From assembly GCA_016787565.1 (NCBI GenBank), contig JAEUUG010000012.1:124001-188000 (forward strand): a stretch of DNA of 64,000 bases, read 5' to 3'. Under the pieces are notes generated by a model. That model ran no database searches. It saw only the letters and a program-made list of their open reading frames with translations, and was not told where the DNA came from. Both the position numbers and the translations under genes were made by a program. Source of the DNA: Cyclobacteriaceae bacterium (lineage in GTDB: Bacteria; Bacteroidota; Bacteroidia; Cytophagales; Cyclobacteriaceae). This document shows positions 27,494 to 36,901 of the stretch, piece after piece. The first letter of the stretch is position 1. Every line of letters begins with the position of its first letter.

Positions 27494-28426
27494 ATGAATA
27501 GAATCATCCGCATTGGTACCCGTGGAAGCAAACTTGCCCTCTGGCAGGCCGACTATGTATCCCGTCTCATTCAGCCCTCCGGTTATCAAACCGAGATTGT
27601 TCCCATCGATACACGAGGCGATCAAATGCTGGACGTGACCATTGCCAAAATTGGAAGCAAAGGAGTTTTTACCGAAGAGATTGAAGCCAGGCTGCTCGAT
27701 GGCAATATCGACATTGCCGTACACAGCGCGAAAGATTTATCCTCAGAGATACCCGATGAACTCGAACTGATTGCTTTCACCGAAAGGGAACTGGTGAATG
27801 ATGTCGTCATCAGCACGAAAAAAAATTTCAGTCTCGCTGAGGGCCACGTTAAAGTCGGCACTTCTGCAACACGAAGAGTTGCTTTTCTGAAGCATTATTA
27901 CCCGGAAGCGGAAGCTGTTTCTATTCGTGGCAATCTGCAAACGCGATTAAGCAAGCTGCAGGCAGGTGAATGCGATGCCCTTATTCTTGCCTATGCCGGT
28001 GTACACCGGATGGGATTTGATAACTACATCGTTGAAAAAATTGAAACCAGTTATTTTGTTCCTCCAGTCGGGCAAGGATGCATTGCTATAGAGTGTCATA
28101 AAAAGCTGAGCTTCGATAAGAAACAAGTTATTGAGCGCTGGGTGAATCACCCTGAAACGGAAGATTGCGTTCGGGCCGAACGCTCTTTTCTGAAAACATT
28201 GCAAGGTGGGTGCAGCATTCCGTCTTTTGGCTACGCGCATTATGAAGGCAACCTCATCACCTTAAAGGCTGGTTTGATCTCCCTGGATGGCCAGCGCCTG
28301 ATCAAAGTCAAGCACTCGGCCGCGCCAATGGAAACCAAAGAGTTGGGCGAACGTGTTGCACGTGAGGTTTTGGAGAATGGCGGAGAACAGATTTTGTGGG
28401 AAATCCGGCAAGGCGTTACCGCTTAG
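27494..28426 (+). CDS. hemC: Hydroxymethylbilane synthase (porphobilinogen deaminase)
   Basis: 310 residues, full length. The enzyme joins four porphobilinogens into hydroxymethylbilane in haem biosynthesis. Signatures are IRIGTRGSKLALWQADYV, VHSAKDLSSEIP, the Arg-rich TSATRRVAFLK and SIRGNLQTRLSKL, and the dipyrromethane cofactor Cys240 in LQGGCSIPSFGYA. No other haem genes are adjacent. It follows holB closely and may share its transcript. Confidence 0.97.
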   Translation: MNRIIRIGTRGSKLALWQADYVSRLIQPSGYQTEIVPIDTRGDQMLDVTIAKIGSKGVFTEEIEARLLDGNIDIAVHSAKDLSSEIPDELELIAFTERELVNDVVISTKKNFSLAEGHVKVGTSATRRVAFLKHYYPEAEAVSIRGNLQTRLSKLQAGECDALILAYAGVHRMGFDNYIVEKIETSYFVPPVGQGCIAIECHKKLSFDKKQVIERWVNHPETEDCVRAERSFLKTLQGGCSIPSFGYAHYEGNLITLKAGLISLDGQRLIKVKHSAAPMETKELGERVAREVLENGGEQILWEIRQGVTA

Positions 28427-28466
28427 CACCCGGTCATCTTTATTTTTTCTACTTCTGTAAAGGTCT

Positions 28467-28474
28467 TATTTTTG
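28467..28474 (+). promoter_or_regulatory. Candidate -7 element for the cyclophilin gene
   Basis: TATTTTTG matches TAnnTTTG. It overlaps an upstream in-frame start (28472), which supports translation from the later ATG at 28496. No clear -33 element. Confidence 0.4.
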
Positions 28475-28495
28475 ACCGCTCAAAATTCAATTTTT

Positions 28496-29356
28496 ATGAA
28501 CCGATTATTTGCTGCACTTCTCTTATGCAGTTTTATGCTCACGAGTTGCGCTCAAAAAAGTGACTATGTGGTAACCATTAAAACAAGCTATGGTGATATG
28601 GTAGCCATCCTGTATAATGAGACACCCAAACACAAAAAGAATTTCGTCAAATTGGCAAAGGAACATTACTTCGACAGTCTGCTATTTCACCGGGTAATAC
28701 AGGGCTTTATGATTCAAGGTGGCGATCCGGATTCTAAAAAAGCTCAACCCGGTCAGCATCTTGGCATGGGAGGTCCTGGCTATACCATTGATGCAGAATT
28801 TAATCCAAAATATTTCCACGAGAAAGGTGCGCTATCTGCCGCCCGGTTAGGCGATCAACAAAATCCTACCAAGGCATCCAGCGGAAGTCAGTTCTATATT
28901 GTGCAGGGAACAACATATTCTGAAGATGAACTCAAAACCGACCAACATAAACTCAATCAGGCATTACAGCAATATTGTCAAAATCCGGCAAACAAATCCG
29001 ATTACGATTCTATTGTAAAATTCTATCAATCCAACAACATGAAGGGATACCAATCCTATCTGATCAGTCTGAAGCCGAAAGTGGAAAAAGAAACCGGAAT
29101 ATCATTGAATAAGGATATTGCCCCTGAACGATTAAAGGCGTACACCACCATTGGTGGAGCGCATCATCTCGATGACCAGTATACCGTTTTTGGTAAAGTT
29201 ATTAAAGGCCTGGAAGTAATCGATCGCATTGCGGCTGTACCCAAGGGTGCGGGTGACCGGCCACGTGAAGACATCCGGATGATCGTAACGGTTGAGGAGA
29301 TGTCGAAGAAGAAAATTGAAAAGCTTTATGGCTATACCTATCCTGAAGCACAGTAG
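28496..29356 (+). CDS. Cyclophilin-type peptidyl-prolyl isomerase lipoprotein
   Basis: 286 residues from the ATG at 28496, chosen because a lipoprotein signal follows at once (FAALLLCSFMLTSC). The cyclophilin fold is split. The first part holds FHRVIQGFMIQGGDPDS and SSGSQFYIVQG; then comes a helical insert of about 75 residues (DQHKLNQALQQYCQNPANKSDY...) and the closing strand DDQYTVFGKVIKGLEVIDRIA. Such inserts are usual in Bacteroidota cyclophilins. It should catalyse prolyl isomerisation in the periplasm, anchored by lipid. The downstream reductase begins 17 bp after its stop. Confidence 0.92.
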   Translation: MNRLFAALLLCSFMLTSCAQKSDYVVTIKTSYGDMVAILYNETPKHKKNFVKLAKEHYFDSLLFHRVIQGFMIQGGDPDSKKAQPGQHLGMGGPGYTIDAEFNPKYFHEKGALSAARLGDQQNPTKASSGSQFYIVQGTTYSEDELKTDQHKLNQALQQYCQNPANKSDYDSIVKFYQSNNMKGYQSYLISLKPKVEKETGISLNKDIAPERLKAYTTIGGAHHLDDQYTVFGKVIKGLEVIDRIAAVPKGAGDRPREDIRMIVTVEEMSKKKIEKLYGYTYPEAQ

Positions 29357-29373
29357 AAAATAATTTGAACAGA

Positions 29374-30267
29374 ATGAAAATTCTTGTTACCGGATCAAAT
29401 GGCTTACTCGGGCAAAAGCTCACACAACTGCTTCAGCAGGACGCATCGGTTGAGTTAGTTGCCACGGCCCGCGGAGCTTCTGTAATCACCATCAACCGTG
29501 GTGCGTATTTTTCGCTGGATATTACCGATGCGGAACAAGTAGAAAAGATTATTACGCAAGTCAAACCCGATATTATCATCAACACTGCGGCCATGACCAA
29601 TGTTGATCAGTGCGAAACACAACAGGAAGCATGCTGGTCAGCCAATGTAACAGCGGTTGAAAATCTGATTGCAGCTTGTGAAAAAGTGCATGCTCATCTC
29701 ATTCACGTATCAACCGATTTTATTTTTGACGGAAGTCATGGCCCGTTAGACGAAACGGAAAAACCATCGCCCGTAAATTATTATGGAGAAAGTAAACTGG
29801 CCGCTGAACAACGTGTGATCAACAGCAGTTTATCGTGGTGCATTTTGCGCACCGTTCTGGTATATGGCATAACCCATGACATGAGCCGTTCGAACATTGT
29901 ATTGTGGGTGAAAAATAGTTTAGAGCAAGGTAAAACCATTCAGGTAGTGAATGATCAATGGCGGACACCAACATTAGCAGAAGACCTGGCCATGGGCTGC
30001 TACCTTGCGGCCAAAAAGAAAGCATCAGGAATATTTCACATCTCCGGAAAAGATTTTTTGAGCCCCTATGATATTGCCATCAAAACAGCAGAGTATTTTT
30101 CGCTCGATCAATCCCTCATCAAACCAACCGATTCGACCCAGTTTAAGCAGCCTGCAAGAAGACCCTTAACCACAGGATTCATCATTGAGAAAGCAAGAAA
30201 AGAATTAGGTTACGAACCACACTCCTTTGAAGAAGGCTTGCGTGTGTTGGCTGAGCAAATTCGATAG
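29374..30267 (+). CDS. RmlD-like NAD(P)-dependent sugar-nucleotide reductase
   Basis: 297 residues from the ATG at 29374; an in-frame TTG at 29365 adds three. It is an extended SDR with the dinucleotide loop VTGSNGLLGQKL, the conserved IINTAAMTNVDQCE, STDFIFDG, and catalytic YYGESK (Tyr-x3-Lys). It matches dTDP-4-dehydrorhamnose reductase in length and motif order, but no rmlABC genes are nearby, so the substrate could be another dTDP/UDP-sugar. It acts in the cytoplasm and is probably co-transcribed with the cyclophilin gene. Confidence 0.85.
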   Translation: MKILVTGSNGLLGQKLTQLLQQDASVELVATARGASVITINRGAYFSLDITDAEQVEKIITQVKPDIIINTAAMTNVDQCETQQEACWSANVTAVENLIAACEKVHAHLIHVSTDFIFDGSHGPLDETEKPSPVNYYGESKLAAEQRVINSSLSWCILRTVLVYGITHDMSRSNIVLWVKNSLEQGKTIQVVNDQWRTPTLAEDLAMGCYLAAKKKASGIFHISGKDFLSPYDIAIKTAEYFSLDQSLIKPTDSTQFKQPARRPLTTGFIIEKARKELGYEPHSFEEGLRVLAEQIR

Positions 30268-30333
30268 GCATTTTCGAATAAAGAAAAACCAAAATAATTG
30301 TTGTCCTTTACTTGAATCTAAAAAATAAGTCTC

Positions 30334-31479
30334 ATGAAATTCGGAACAAAAGCAGTTCATGCCGGTGTAGAACCTGATCCTTCAACAGGTGCGATAATGA
30401 CACCCATTTTTCAAACGTCTACTTATGTTCAGGAGTCACCCGCAAAGCATAAAGGATACGCGTATGCGCGGGGTGCGAATCCAACCCGCAATGCCTTACA
30501 AAAAAGCATTGCCGCCCTCGAGAACGGAAAGTTTGCATTATGCTTTTCTTCCGGCATGGGTGCTACCGATGCGGTGATCAAACTGTTGAATCCGGGTGAT
30601 GAAGTTATCACCAGCAATGATTTGTATGGGGGAACTTACCGGATGTTCAGACGGGTATTTGAAAAGTATGGTATTAAATTCCATTTCATCAACTTGTCCG
30701 ACATCAACAATGCCTTACCCTACATCAATGCCAAAACAAAACTATTCTGGCTGGAAACACCAACGAATCCGTTGATGAATATTGTCGACATACAGGCCTG
30801 TGTTGATCTCGCGAAAAAAAATAATATATGGGTAGCAGTCGACAATACCTTTGCTTCACCCTATTTACAGAATCCGTTGGATCTTGGTGCTGATATCGTG
30901 ATGCATTCTGTAACCAAATATCTTGGAGGGCACTCTGATGTAGTGATGGGTGCTCTTGTGATGAATGATGAAAAACTTTACCAGGATCTAGCCTTCATTC
31001 ATAACTCGTGTGGTGCTGTACCCGGACCACAGGATTCTTTTTTAGTGCTGCGCGGAATAAAAACGCTGCATCTCCGCATGGAGCGGCATTGCCTGAACGG
31101 AAGAAAGATTGCAACATTCTTAAAGGCTCATCCTAAGATTGGCAACGTGTACTGGCCTGGATTTACCGATCACCCAAACCATGGCATCGCCAAAAAACAA
31201 ATGCGTGATTTTGGCGGCATGCTTTCGTTCACTTTAAAAGATGACAGCCTTGAAAAAGCCATTACGTTAATGGAAAGTGTTGCGCTATTTTCACTGGCAG
31301 AATCACTGGGTGGCGTTGAATCACTTATCAATCATCCTGCCTCAATGACACACGCCAGCATTCCGAAAGAAGAACGTCTTCAAGGCGGACTGGTTGATTC
31401 TCTGATCAGACTCAGTATTGGCGTAGAGGATGCAGAAGATTTGATTGAAGACCTGGAGCAGGCGCTTTCCAAGGTATAA
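30334..31479 (+). CDS. metB: Cystathionine gamma-synthase/lyase-type PLP enzyme
   Basis: 381 residues of the Cys/Met-metabolism PLP family. Diagnostic segments are the N-terminal KFGTKAVHAGVEPDPSTGAIMTPIFQTSTY, YARGANPTRNALQKSIAALE, CFSSGMGATDAVI, the cofactor lysine 195 in SVTKYLGGHSDVVMGA, and the C-terminal ESLGGVESLINHPASMTHAS. Motifs do not separate gamma-synthase (O-acylhomoserine plus cysteine) from gamma-lyase or beta-lyase, so the symbol is a best guess. The transcript ends at the long hairpin at 31484. Confidence 0.85.
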   Translation: MKFGTKAVHAGVEPDPSTGAIMTPIFQTSTYVQESPAKHKGYAYARGANPTRNALQKSIAALENGKFALCFSSGMGATDAVIKLLNPGDEVITSNDLYGGTYRMFRRVFEKYGIKFHFINLSDINNALPYINAKTKLFWLETPTNPLMNIVDIQACVDLAKKNNIWVAVDNTFASPYLQNPLDLGADIVMHSVTKYLGGHSDVVMGALVMNDEKLYQDLAFIHNSCGAVPGPQDSFLVLRGIKTLHLRMERHCLNGRKIATFLKAHPKIGNVYWPGFTDHPNHGIAKKQMRDFGGMLSFTLKDDSLEKAITLMESVALFSLAESLGGVESLINHPASMTHASIPKEERLQGGLVDSLIRLSIGVEDAEDLIEDLEQALSKV

Positions 31480-31483
31480 AATA

Positions 31484-31516
31484 AGTTGTCTGACCACTTG
31501 CAGTGGTCAGACAACT
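31484..31516. terminator. Bidirectional terminator, 15-bp perfect hairpin
   Basis: AGTTGTCTGACCACT / AGTGGTCAGACAACT with a 3-nt TGC loop, midway between the convergent genes ending at 31479 and 31524. The stem is unusually long and GC-balanced and there is no strong T-run, so it may act mainly as a 3'-end stabiliser. Confidence 0.65.
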
Positions 31517-31523
31517 AGACTAC

Positions 31524-34304
31524 TTAATTCTTAGTTCCTGTTTTTACTTCACCGGTTGGTTGCAGCGGATTACCATCCGCATCAATCATAATAATTTCAC
31601 TGAAACCAAGTTCCTTTAATCCGTCAAGAATTTTTGCCTTATCGCCCACCACAAACCAGGTGAGGTTTGCGGGAACAATAATTTTCTTACTTAACTTCTG
31701 CACTTCATCCAATGTAAGGGAGCGGAAGTTTTTATCATAGTTTTTGAAGTAATCATCGGGCAATCCGTATTTCACTATTTCGTCCAATGAGCCCCGCACA
31801 GCTGCATTGGTTTCCCAGCGGCCGGGCAATTGCATGATGCCATTATTTTTAGTTCTGTCAAATTCTTCTTTTGTAACCGGTTTGTCGCCAACAATGGCTT
31901 TAAACTCCTTAACAATTTCCTGTGCTGATTCTTTTGTCTTGTCGGTTTGTACCGGAGCAAAAGCCAGCATCATGCGCTGACCTTTCGCATCCCAAAGAAA
32001 ACTAAAGGCACCGTATGACCAATGCTTATCTTCGCGTAAGTTCATGTTGAGGCGCGAAACAAAATCACCACCCAATGTACTCATCAACGATTCGCGCGCG
32101 ATCTCATTTATTTTTCCATACGGCTCCGTCACATACCCGGCAATGATTACCGATTGTTGCGATTCAGGTCGATCCATCAGGTAGAGCTTATTTGCTTTGG
32201 TATTCGATACTGTTGCAATATTTTTCTTGGGCACTTCTGCACGCTTCCATTTATCAAAACGCTTCTCAACTTTAGCAATCAGGTCTTTCATTTCAATATC
32301 GCCCACAACGACTAAGGTTGAGTTGTTTGGCTTCACCCAGGTGTCATAAAACTTCAACACATCCTCTCGCATCAGTTTGGAAACCGATTCTTCATATCCG
32401 GAGCCTGTGAGGGGTTGACTGTACGCATGACCTTCTCCGTACATGAACTTCGGAAAAACACGTAAGGCCATTTGCACCGGCTGTGTTCTTTCCCTTCGGA
32501 TTGTATTGATTTGATCTTGTTTCAACCGTTGAAAATCTGCATCACCAAATCCCGGATTAAGCACAACATCAGCAAAAAGATCAAGTGATTCATCCAGGGA
32601 AGGCTTAAGAGCACTCATCCGGACATACGAAATATCGAGATCCGAAAAAGTATTCAGTGAACTTCCAATCGACTGAAGTTTATCACTGATTTGCAACGCA
32701 TTTAACGTCTTCGTTCCTTCATCCAGCAGGTTCATTGTAAGACTTGCCGTACCCGGTTTGGCAAACTGATCAGCTGCATAGCCTGCGTCAATCATTAAAT
32801 CTATGGCAACAGTTGGAACATCCTTGCGTTGCGCCAGCACGATTTTCAATCCATTTTTTAAGGCAGCAGTTTGAATCGTGGGAAAACTTGAAGCGGGTTG
32901 TGTAGCCAGCGCAGGCATTTTACTACGATCAGCATCTGTTCCGGAAACCTGATAGTTCGGGAAGGGTGTACAAATCAACGTATACTTTCCACCCGTCAGC
33001 CAGTGTTTGATAGTCTGGTGCACATCCTGAATCGTAGCCTCGGCCACAAACTTCAAATACGTTTTGTAGTACTCGGGGTTTTTACCATACACTTGCGATT
33101 CGGCCAGCACATCCGACTTTCCACCAAAACCACCAATCCGTTCCAGTCCCTTGATGAAGTTGGCGAAGTACTCTGATTTCACGCGTTGCAACTCTTCCAC
33201 TGTTGGACCTTTCTCAATAAACTCCTTCACAATACTATTTATAGTCTCCTCAACCTTAACATGATCAACACCCTGTTTAACATTGGCTGTGATGTTAAAA
33301 ATACCACTGATCTCCATGGAATAATTATAGGAATAAACATTTCCAACCGTCTGATCTTCATAGCGGAGTTTCTTATACAACCTGGAACTTTTTCCACTGG
33401 ACAAAACGGAAGAAGCCAGATCAAGCAAAGCAGCTTCCCTCGTTCCCCACTGCGGAACATTCCAGTACATACTGATGCGAGACTCATTCACGCGGTCTTC
33501 ATACGATTGCCGGATATCGCCCGGTAACTTCGGAACACTGGCCGTATAGCGCGACAAGGTTGGACCGGCCGGAATGTTACCGAAATACTTTTTTACTTTT
33601 TGATAAATATCATCCGCAACGATATCACCTGCAACAACGAGAACAGCATTGTCCGGTCCGTAATATGATTTAAACCAATCCTTCACATCATCAAGCGAAG
33701 CAGCATTGAGATCTTCCATCGATCCGATGACAGTCCATGAATAGGGATGACCTGCCGGAAAAAGTGCCTTCGTTGACAATTCATCTTCCCTGCCATACGG
33801 CTGATTTTCACCCTGGCGTTTTTCATTTTGCACAACACCGCGTTGCTCATCCAGCCTGGCCTGATCAATAACTCCTAAGAGATGGCCCATGCGATCAGAC
33901 TCAAGCCACAACACCTGATCTAGTGCAGCCAGCGGAACATTCTGAAAATAATTGGTTCGGTCGGTATTGGTTGTTCCATTCAGATCGGTAGCGCCAATGG
34001 ATTCCAATGCTTTAAAATAATCGTTGTTATAATGTTCCGACCCATTAAACATAAGGTGCTCAAATAAATGCGCGAATCCACTTTTACCCGGTCGTTCGTT
34101 TTTTGATCCGACATGGTACCACACGTTTACAGCAACAATGGGTGCTTTGTGATCTTCATGAACAAGTAATGTTAACCCGTTATCCAACACATACTTTTTG
34201 TGCGGAATGGATATATTTTCCAGATTCACCAGATTGACTTGTTGCGCCCACGCAACAACAACCAGTGCCAGAAACAAACATGTTGAAAGGATTTTTTTTG
34301 TCAT
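31524..34304 (-). CDS. M16-family zinc metalloprotease (pitrilysin-like), exported
   Basis: 926 residues with a signal peptide (LFLALVVVAWAQ). It is a tandem of two M16 halves. The N-terminal half carries the inverted zinc motif HLFEH (79-83), with a downstream conserved Glu region and RVNESRISMYWNVP. The C-terminal half (about 480-900) keeps the fold (GLKIVLAQRKDVPTVAIDLMIDAGY, SYVRMSALKPSLDESLDLF) but not the HxxEH motif, as usual for the regulatory half. It should degrade short peptides in the periplasm. It is a single gene between terminators. Confidence 0.93.
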   Translation of the reverse strand: MTKKILSTCLFLALVVVAWAQQVNLVNLENISIPHKKYVLDNGLTLLVHEDHKAPIVAVNVWYHVGSKNERPGKSGFAHLFEHLMFNGSEHYNNDYFKALESIGATDLNGTTNTDRTNYFQNVPLAALDQVLWLESDRMGHLLGVIDQARLDEQRGVVQNEKRQGENQPYGREDELSTKALFPAGHPYSWTVIGSMEDLNAASLDDVKDWFKSYYGPDNAVLVVAGDIVADDIYQKVKKYFGNIPAGPTLSRYTASVPKLPGDIRQSYEDRVNESRISMYWNVPQWGTREAALLDLASSVLSSGKSSRLYKKLRYEDQTVGNVYSYNYSMEISGIFNITANVKQGVDHVKVEETINSIVKEFIEKGPTVEELQRVKSEYFANFIKGLERIGGFGGKSDVLAESQVYGKNPEYYKTYLKFVAEATIQDVHQTIKHWLTGGKYTLICTPFPNYQVSGTDADRSKMPALATQPASSFPTIQTAALKNGLKIVLAQRKDVPTVAIDLMIDAGYAADQFAKPGTASLTMNLLDEGTKTLNALQISDKLQSIGSSLNTFSDLDISYVRMSALKPSLDESLDLFADVVLNPGFGDADFQRLKQDQINTIRRERTQPVQMALRVFPKFMYGEGHAYSQPLTGSGYEESVSKLMREDVLKFYDTWVKPNNSTLVVVGDIEMKDLIAKVEKRFDKWKRAEVPKKNIATVSNTKANKLYLMDRPESQQSVIIAGYVTEPYGKINEIARESLMSTLGGDFVSRLNMNLREDKHWSYGAFSFLWDAKGQRMMLAFAPVQTDKTKESAQEIVKEFKAIVGDKPVTKEEFDRTKNNGIMQLPGRWETNAAVRGSLDEIVKYGLPDDYFKNYDKNFRSLTLDEVQKLSKKIIVPANLTWFVVGDKAKILDGLKELGFSEIIMIDADGNPLQPTGEVKTGTKN

Positions 34305-34356
34305 ACCTATTGGGATTATATTTTAATAACGCCCCGAATTTAAGGTAATTCCTCAT

Positions 34357-34386
34357 AAAAAAAGCCCTCCAATTTGGGGGCTTTTT
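34357..34386 (-). terminator. Terminator after the basic exported protein gene
   Basis: On the minus strand, AAAAAGCCCCC pairs with GGAGGGCTTTTTTT around a short loop (one G-T pair), ending in a T-run. It lies about 20 bp past the stop at 34406. Confidence 0.75.
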
Positions 34387-34405
34387 CATCACTAAACTAC
34401 AGCTT

Positions 34406-34729
34406 TTAGTTAGCGGAAGGTCGTTCCTGCCGGTCGTTCTTATTTCTGTGTAACTGGCGGCTTGCTTTGTTTTGTTTACGGTGCAGCCGGGCGCTTTCAT
34501 GCGGTGTAACCGTACCATCTGCCTTGGCTCTGCGTTCTGCCCTACGGATGTGGCGTTGGTCGCGTGCGGCATGAGCTGTCTCTCTCCGCGTAAGTTCACC
34601 GCTTGTCACACCTTGTTTGATTCTTTGTTTTTGATTTTCCTGCCGTTGATCAACGCGTGGCGCTTGCTGAGCCAGCACCGTTGCCATCATGAATAAAAAG
34701 AAGGAGAATGTTAACATAATTTTTTTCAT
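34406..34729 (-). CDS. Small exported Arg/Lys/Gln-rich hypothetical protein
   Basis: 107 residues from the ATG at 34729 (MKKIMLTFSFFLFMMATVLAQ, signal peptide of about 21). The mature part is very polar and basic, with GVTSGELTRRETAHAARDQRHIRRAERRAKADGTVTPHESARLHRKQNKASRQLHR. This looks like EF-hand-like or helical-hairpin repeats around GELTRRE and DGTVTPHE. Similar small secreted proteins are widespread in Bacteroidota and have no known function. An ATG at 34759 would add ten residues ahead of the signal peptide and is less likely. Confidence 0.7.
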   Translation of the reverse strand: MKKIMLTFSFFLFMMATVLAQQAPRVDQRQENQKQRIKQGVTSGELTRRETAHAARDQRHIRRAERRAKADGTVTPHESARLHRKQNKASRQLHRNKNDRQERPSAN

Positions 34730-34792
34730 AGTCTTATCATTTTTATGCCCCTTTGACAAGTCGACTATGAAAAGGTTTAAACAGGATGAAAT

Positions 34793-36865
34793 TTAAGTTG
34801 TGGGGTTCAGGGGAAATCGAACAATAAATTCACTTCCCTTACTTTTTTCAGACTTCAATTCAATCTGGCCTTTCAGGCGATCAACCAGAATTTTAACGAT
34901 GGCCAGCCCTAATCCGTTGGAACTCTCTCCGGCTGTAGGGCGTGCACTCAGTTTTTTGAATTTCTGAAAGATGTGCATCTTATCAGTGTCTGAAAATCCC
35001 TGCCCCTGATCTTTCACTGATATCCAAAACTGATGATTCTCTTTACCGGATGTAATCTCAACAGTTGATTCCTTTCGTGAGAACTTGATCGCATTCGAAA
35101 TCAGGTTATCAACAATACGCCCCAGGTAGTCAGTATCGAGGAATATTTCTTCGTCTGGCGCTGAAGCAAGATTCAGGCGAATATTTTTTGCGTTTGCCGC
35201 TTGCCGGAAGGATTCAAGTTTCTCTGCCAAAAATTTTTGGATATCAAACGTTGAATAGGTTGGTTCAACATTTTCCTCTATCATATTGACATCCAGCAAA
35301 TCAGTGATCAGATCAAGCCCTGCTTGTGTGGATTCTTTTGCCAACCGGATATAATTCCGTTGATCCGGAGACAATCCCCCCTCCAGTTCCATCAGGTCTG
35401 TAATTCCCTTTATCCTGTTGAGAGGCGACTTTAAATCATGTGCCACAATACTCATCAGGGTATCCTTCTCATAATTCAACTCCGAAAGCTCCGTATTGCG
35501 CTTTGAGAGTTTCTCGTTTTGCTTGATAATTTCTTCGCGCTGTTTCTCAATCTCTTCTTTTTGAATCAATAGTGTGTCGCTAATGATTTTTCGTTTCTTG
35601 CTGTTGCGCCATTGTACAAAAAACAAAATCATAACAAAGCTCATAACAACAATCAACACAATGTTCTGCAACTTCTGCTGCTCAATGATGGCCTCACTTC
35701 TGGCCTCATTTAACTTCAGTAACTCATTCTCACGTTGTTTACGTTCAATCTCCATCTCAAACTGAAACCGCTCAACCTGCCGGGCGAGATCTAGATCTTT
35801 AATCGAGTCTTTCAATATCAGGTATTGATTATAATTCATCAATTCCTCTGACTTATTGTCTCTTCCTTGCGATACTTTCCAGAGAAAATAATGCGACTCC
35901 ATTTTTGAGTTAAGATCTTGTGTGCGCGAAGCAACCTCCAGCGCCTTGGTGAAATATTTCTTTGCAGCAACATCATCTCGCTTTGCCATGAGTATCTGTC
36001 CCATAGTCAGGTAGGCTTGTGGTACCATCCGCAGGTTGTTGGACTGAAGAATATAATCGAGCCCTTCCGAGCAGATTTTTTCTGCCTCCTTCAAGGATCC
36101 CTTGCTTAGATAGCTTTCGGCCGTAAACGTTTTTATTTCAGCCAGGTTAATAGCGTCATCAATAATATGACCGGCCGAGTCCGCCAGATGAAAATACTTC
36201 AAGGCTTTATCGTGCTGACCATTTTCCTGATACAGCCTTCCCAATTGCACGAGTGCCGACATAATGTCGCGGGTATTTTTGAGGGAAAGTCGAATGGTAT
36301 AAGCCGATAGATAGTAATTTTCTGATTTTTCAAAATCACGCTGTGATTTGTAAAGATTTGCCAGGCTTTGATAGGTGTAGGCTAATCCGGAAGGATCATT
36401 CAGTGCTTTAAAAATAGTCAATGCACTGACAAAGTAATCGTACGACTTCGCAAGCAAACCCTGATCAAAAAGCAAACGACCAATATTATTATTGGAGTGC
36501 GCAATTTGCAGCGAATCGAATTGGGTGGTGGCCAATGCCAATGCACGGTTGTAATAATCATACGCCTGAAGCCGATCGCCCTTATAATTATACGCTACAC
36601 CAATAAAATTTAACGATCGTGCCCGGTTAGTCTTTAAGGAAAGTTTAGCTCCGAGCTGATCAGCCTGAGTCGCATAAATTATGGTACTGTCCGGAAATGC
36701 CCAACGATACTCCCACGCAAGGTCGTTTAACAGGTCATACTTGCGCTCTCCTGTTGCTTGTACCAGCTGATGTTGTATACTGTCTATCAACTGAAGATTT
36801 TGACCAGACGCTAGCGTGATCAAAAACATCAGAAAGACTGTAAACAAACTGTTACGCATTTTCAA
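34793..36865 (-). CDS. TPR-repeat sensor histidine kinase
   Basis: 690 residues. A signal peptide (about 1-21) is followed by six or seven tetratricopeptide repeats (about 40-350) predicted to lie in the periplasm. Then come a coiled coil, one membrane helix (about 400-420), a second coiled coil (QKEEIEKQREEIIKQNEKLSKRN), the HisKA dimerisation helix with phospho-acceptor His in SIVAHDLKSPLNR (about 474), and a full HATPase_c with N-box DNLISNAIKFS, DQGQGF and SNGLGLAIVK. No response regulator is adjacent. It begins 36 bp after the stop of the GAF/HisKA gene and may share its operon. Confidence 0.9.
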   Translation of the reverse strand: MKMRNSLFTVFLMFLITLASGQNLQLIDSIQHQLVQATGERKYDLLNDLAWEYRWAFPDSTIIYATQADQLGAKLSLKTNRARSLNFIGVAYNYKGDRLQAYDYYNRALALATTQFDSLQIAHSNNNIGRLLFDQGLLAKSYDYFVSALTIFKALNDPSGLAYTYQSLANLYKSQRDFEKSENYYLSAYTIRLSLKNTRDIMSALVQLGRLYQENGQHDKALKYFHLADSAGHIIDDAINLAEIKTFTAESYLSKGSLKEAEKICSEGLDYILQSNNLRMVPQAYLTMGQILMAKRDDVAAKKYFTKALEVASRTQDLNSKMESHYFLWKVSQGRDNKSEELMNYNQYLILKDSIKDLDLARQVERFQFEMEIERKQRENELLKLNEARSEAIIEQQKLQNIVLIVVMSFVMILFFVQWRNSKKRKIISDTLLIQKEEIEKQREEIIKQNEKLSKRNTELSELNYEKDTLMSIVAHDLKSPLNRIKGITDLMELEGGLSPDQRNYIRLAKESTQAGLDLITDLLDVNMIEENVEPTYSTFDIQKFLAEKLESFRQAANAKNIRLNLASAPDEEIFLDTDYLGRIVDNLISNAIKFSRKESTVEITSGKENHQFWISVKDQGQGFSDTDKMHIFQKFKKLSARPTAGESSNGLGLAIVKILVDRLKGQIELKSEKSKGSEFIVRFPLNPTT

Positions 36866-36901
36866 TTAATATTTGCAAGGTGAAAGTTTGGTATAAACTT
36901 T

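Noticed and set aside
34180-34599. 139-residue minus-strand frame between the M16 protease and the basic protein
   Set aside because: It crosses a terminator and overlaps two supported genes in another frame.
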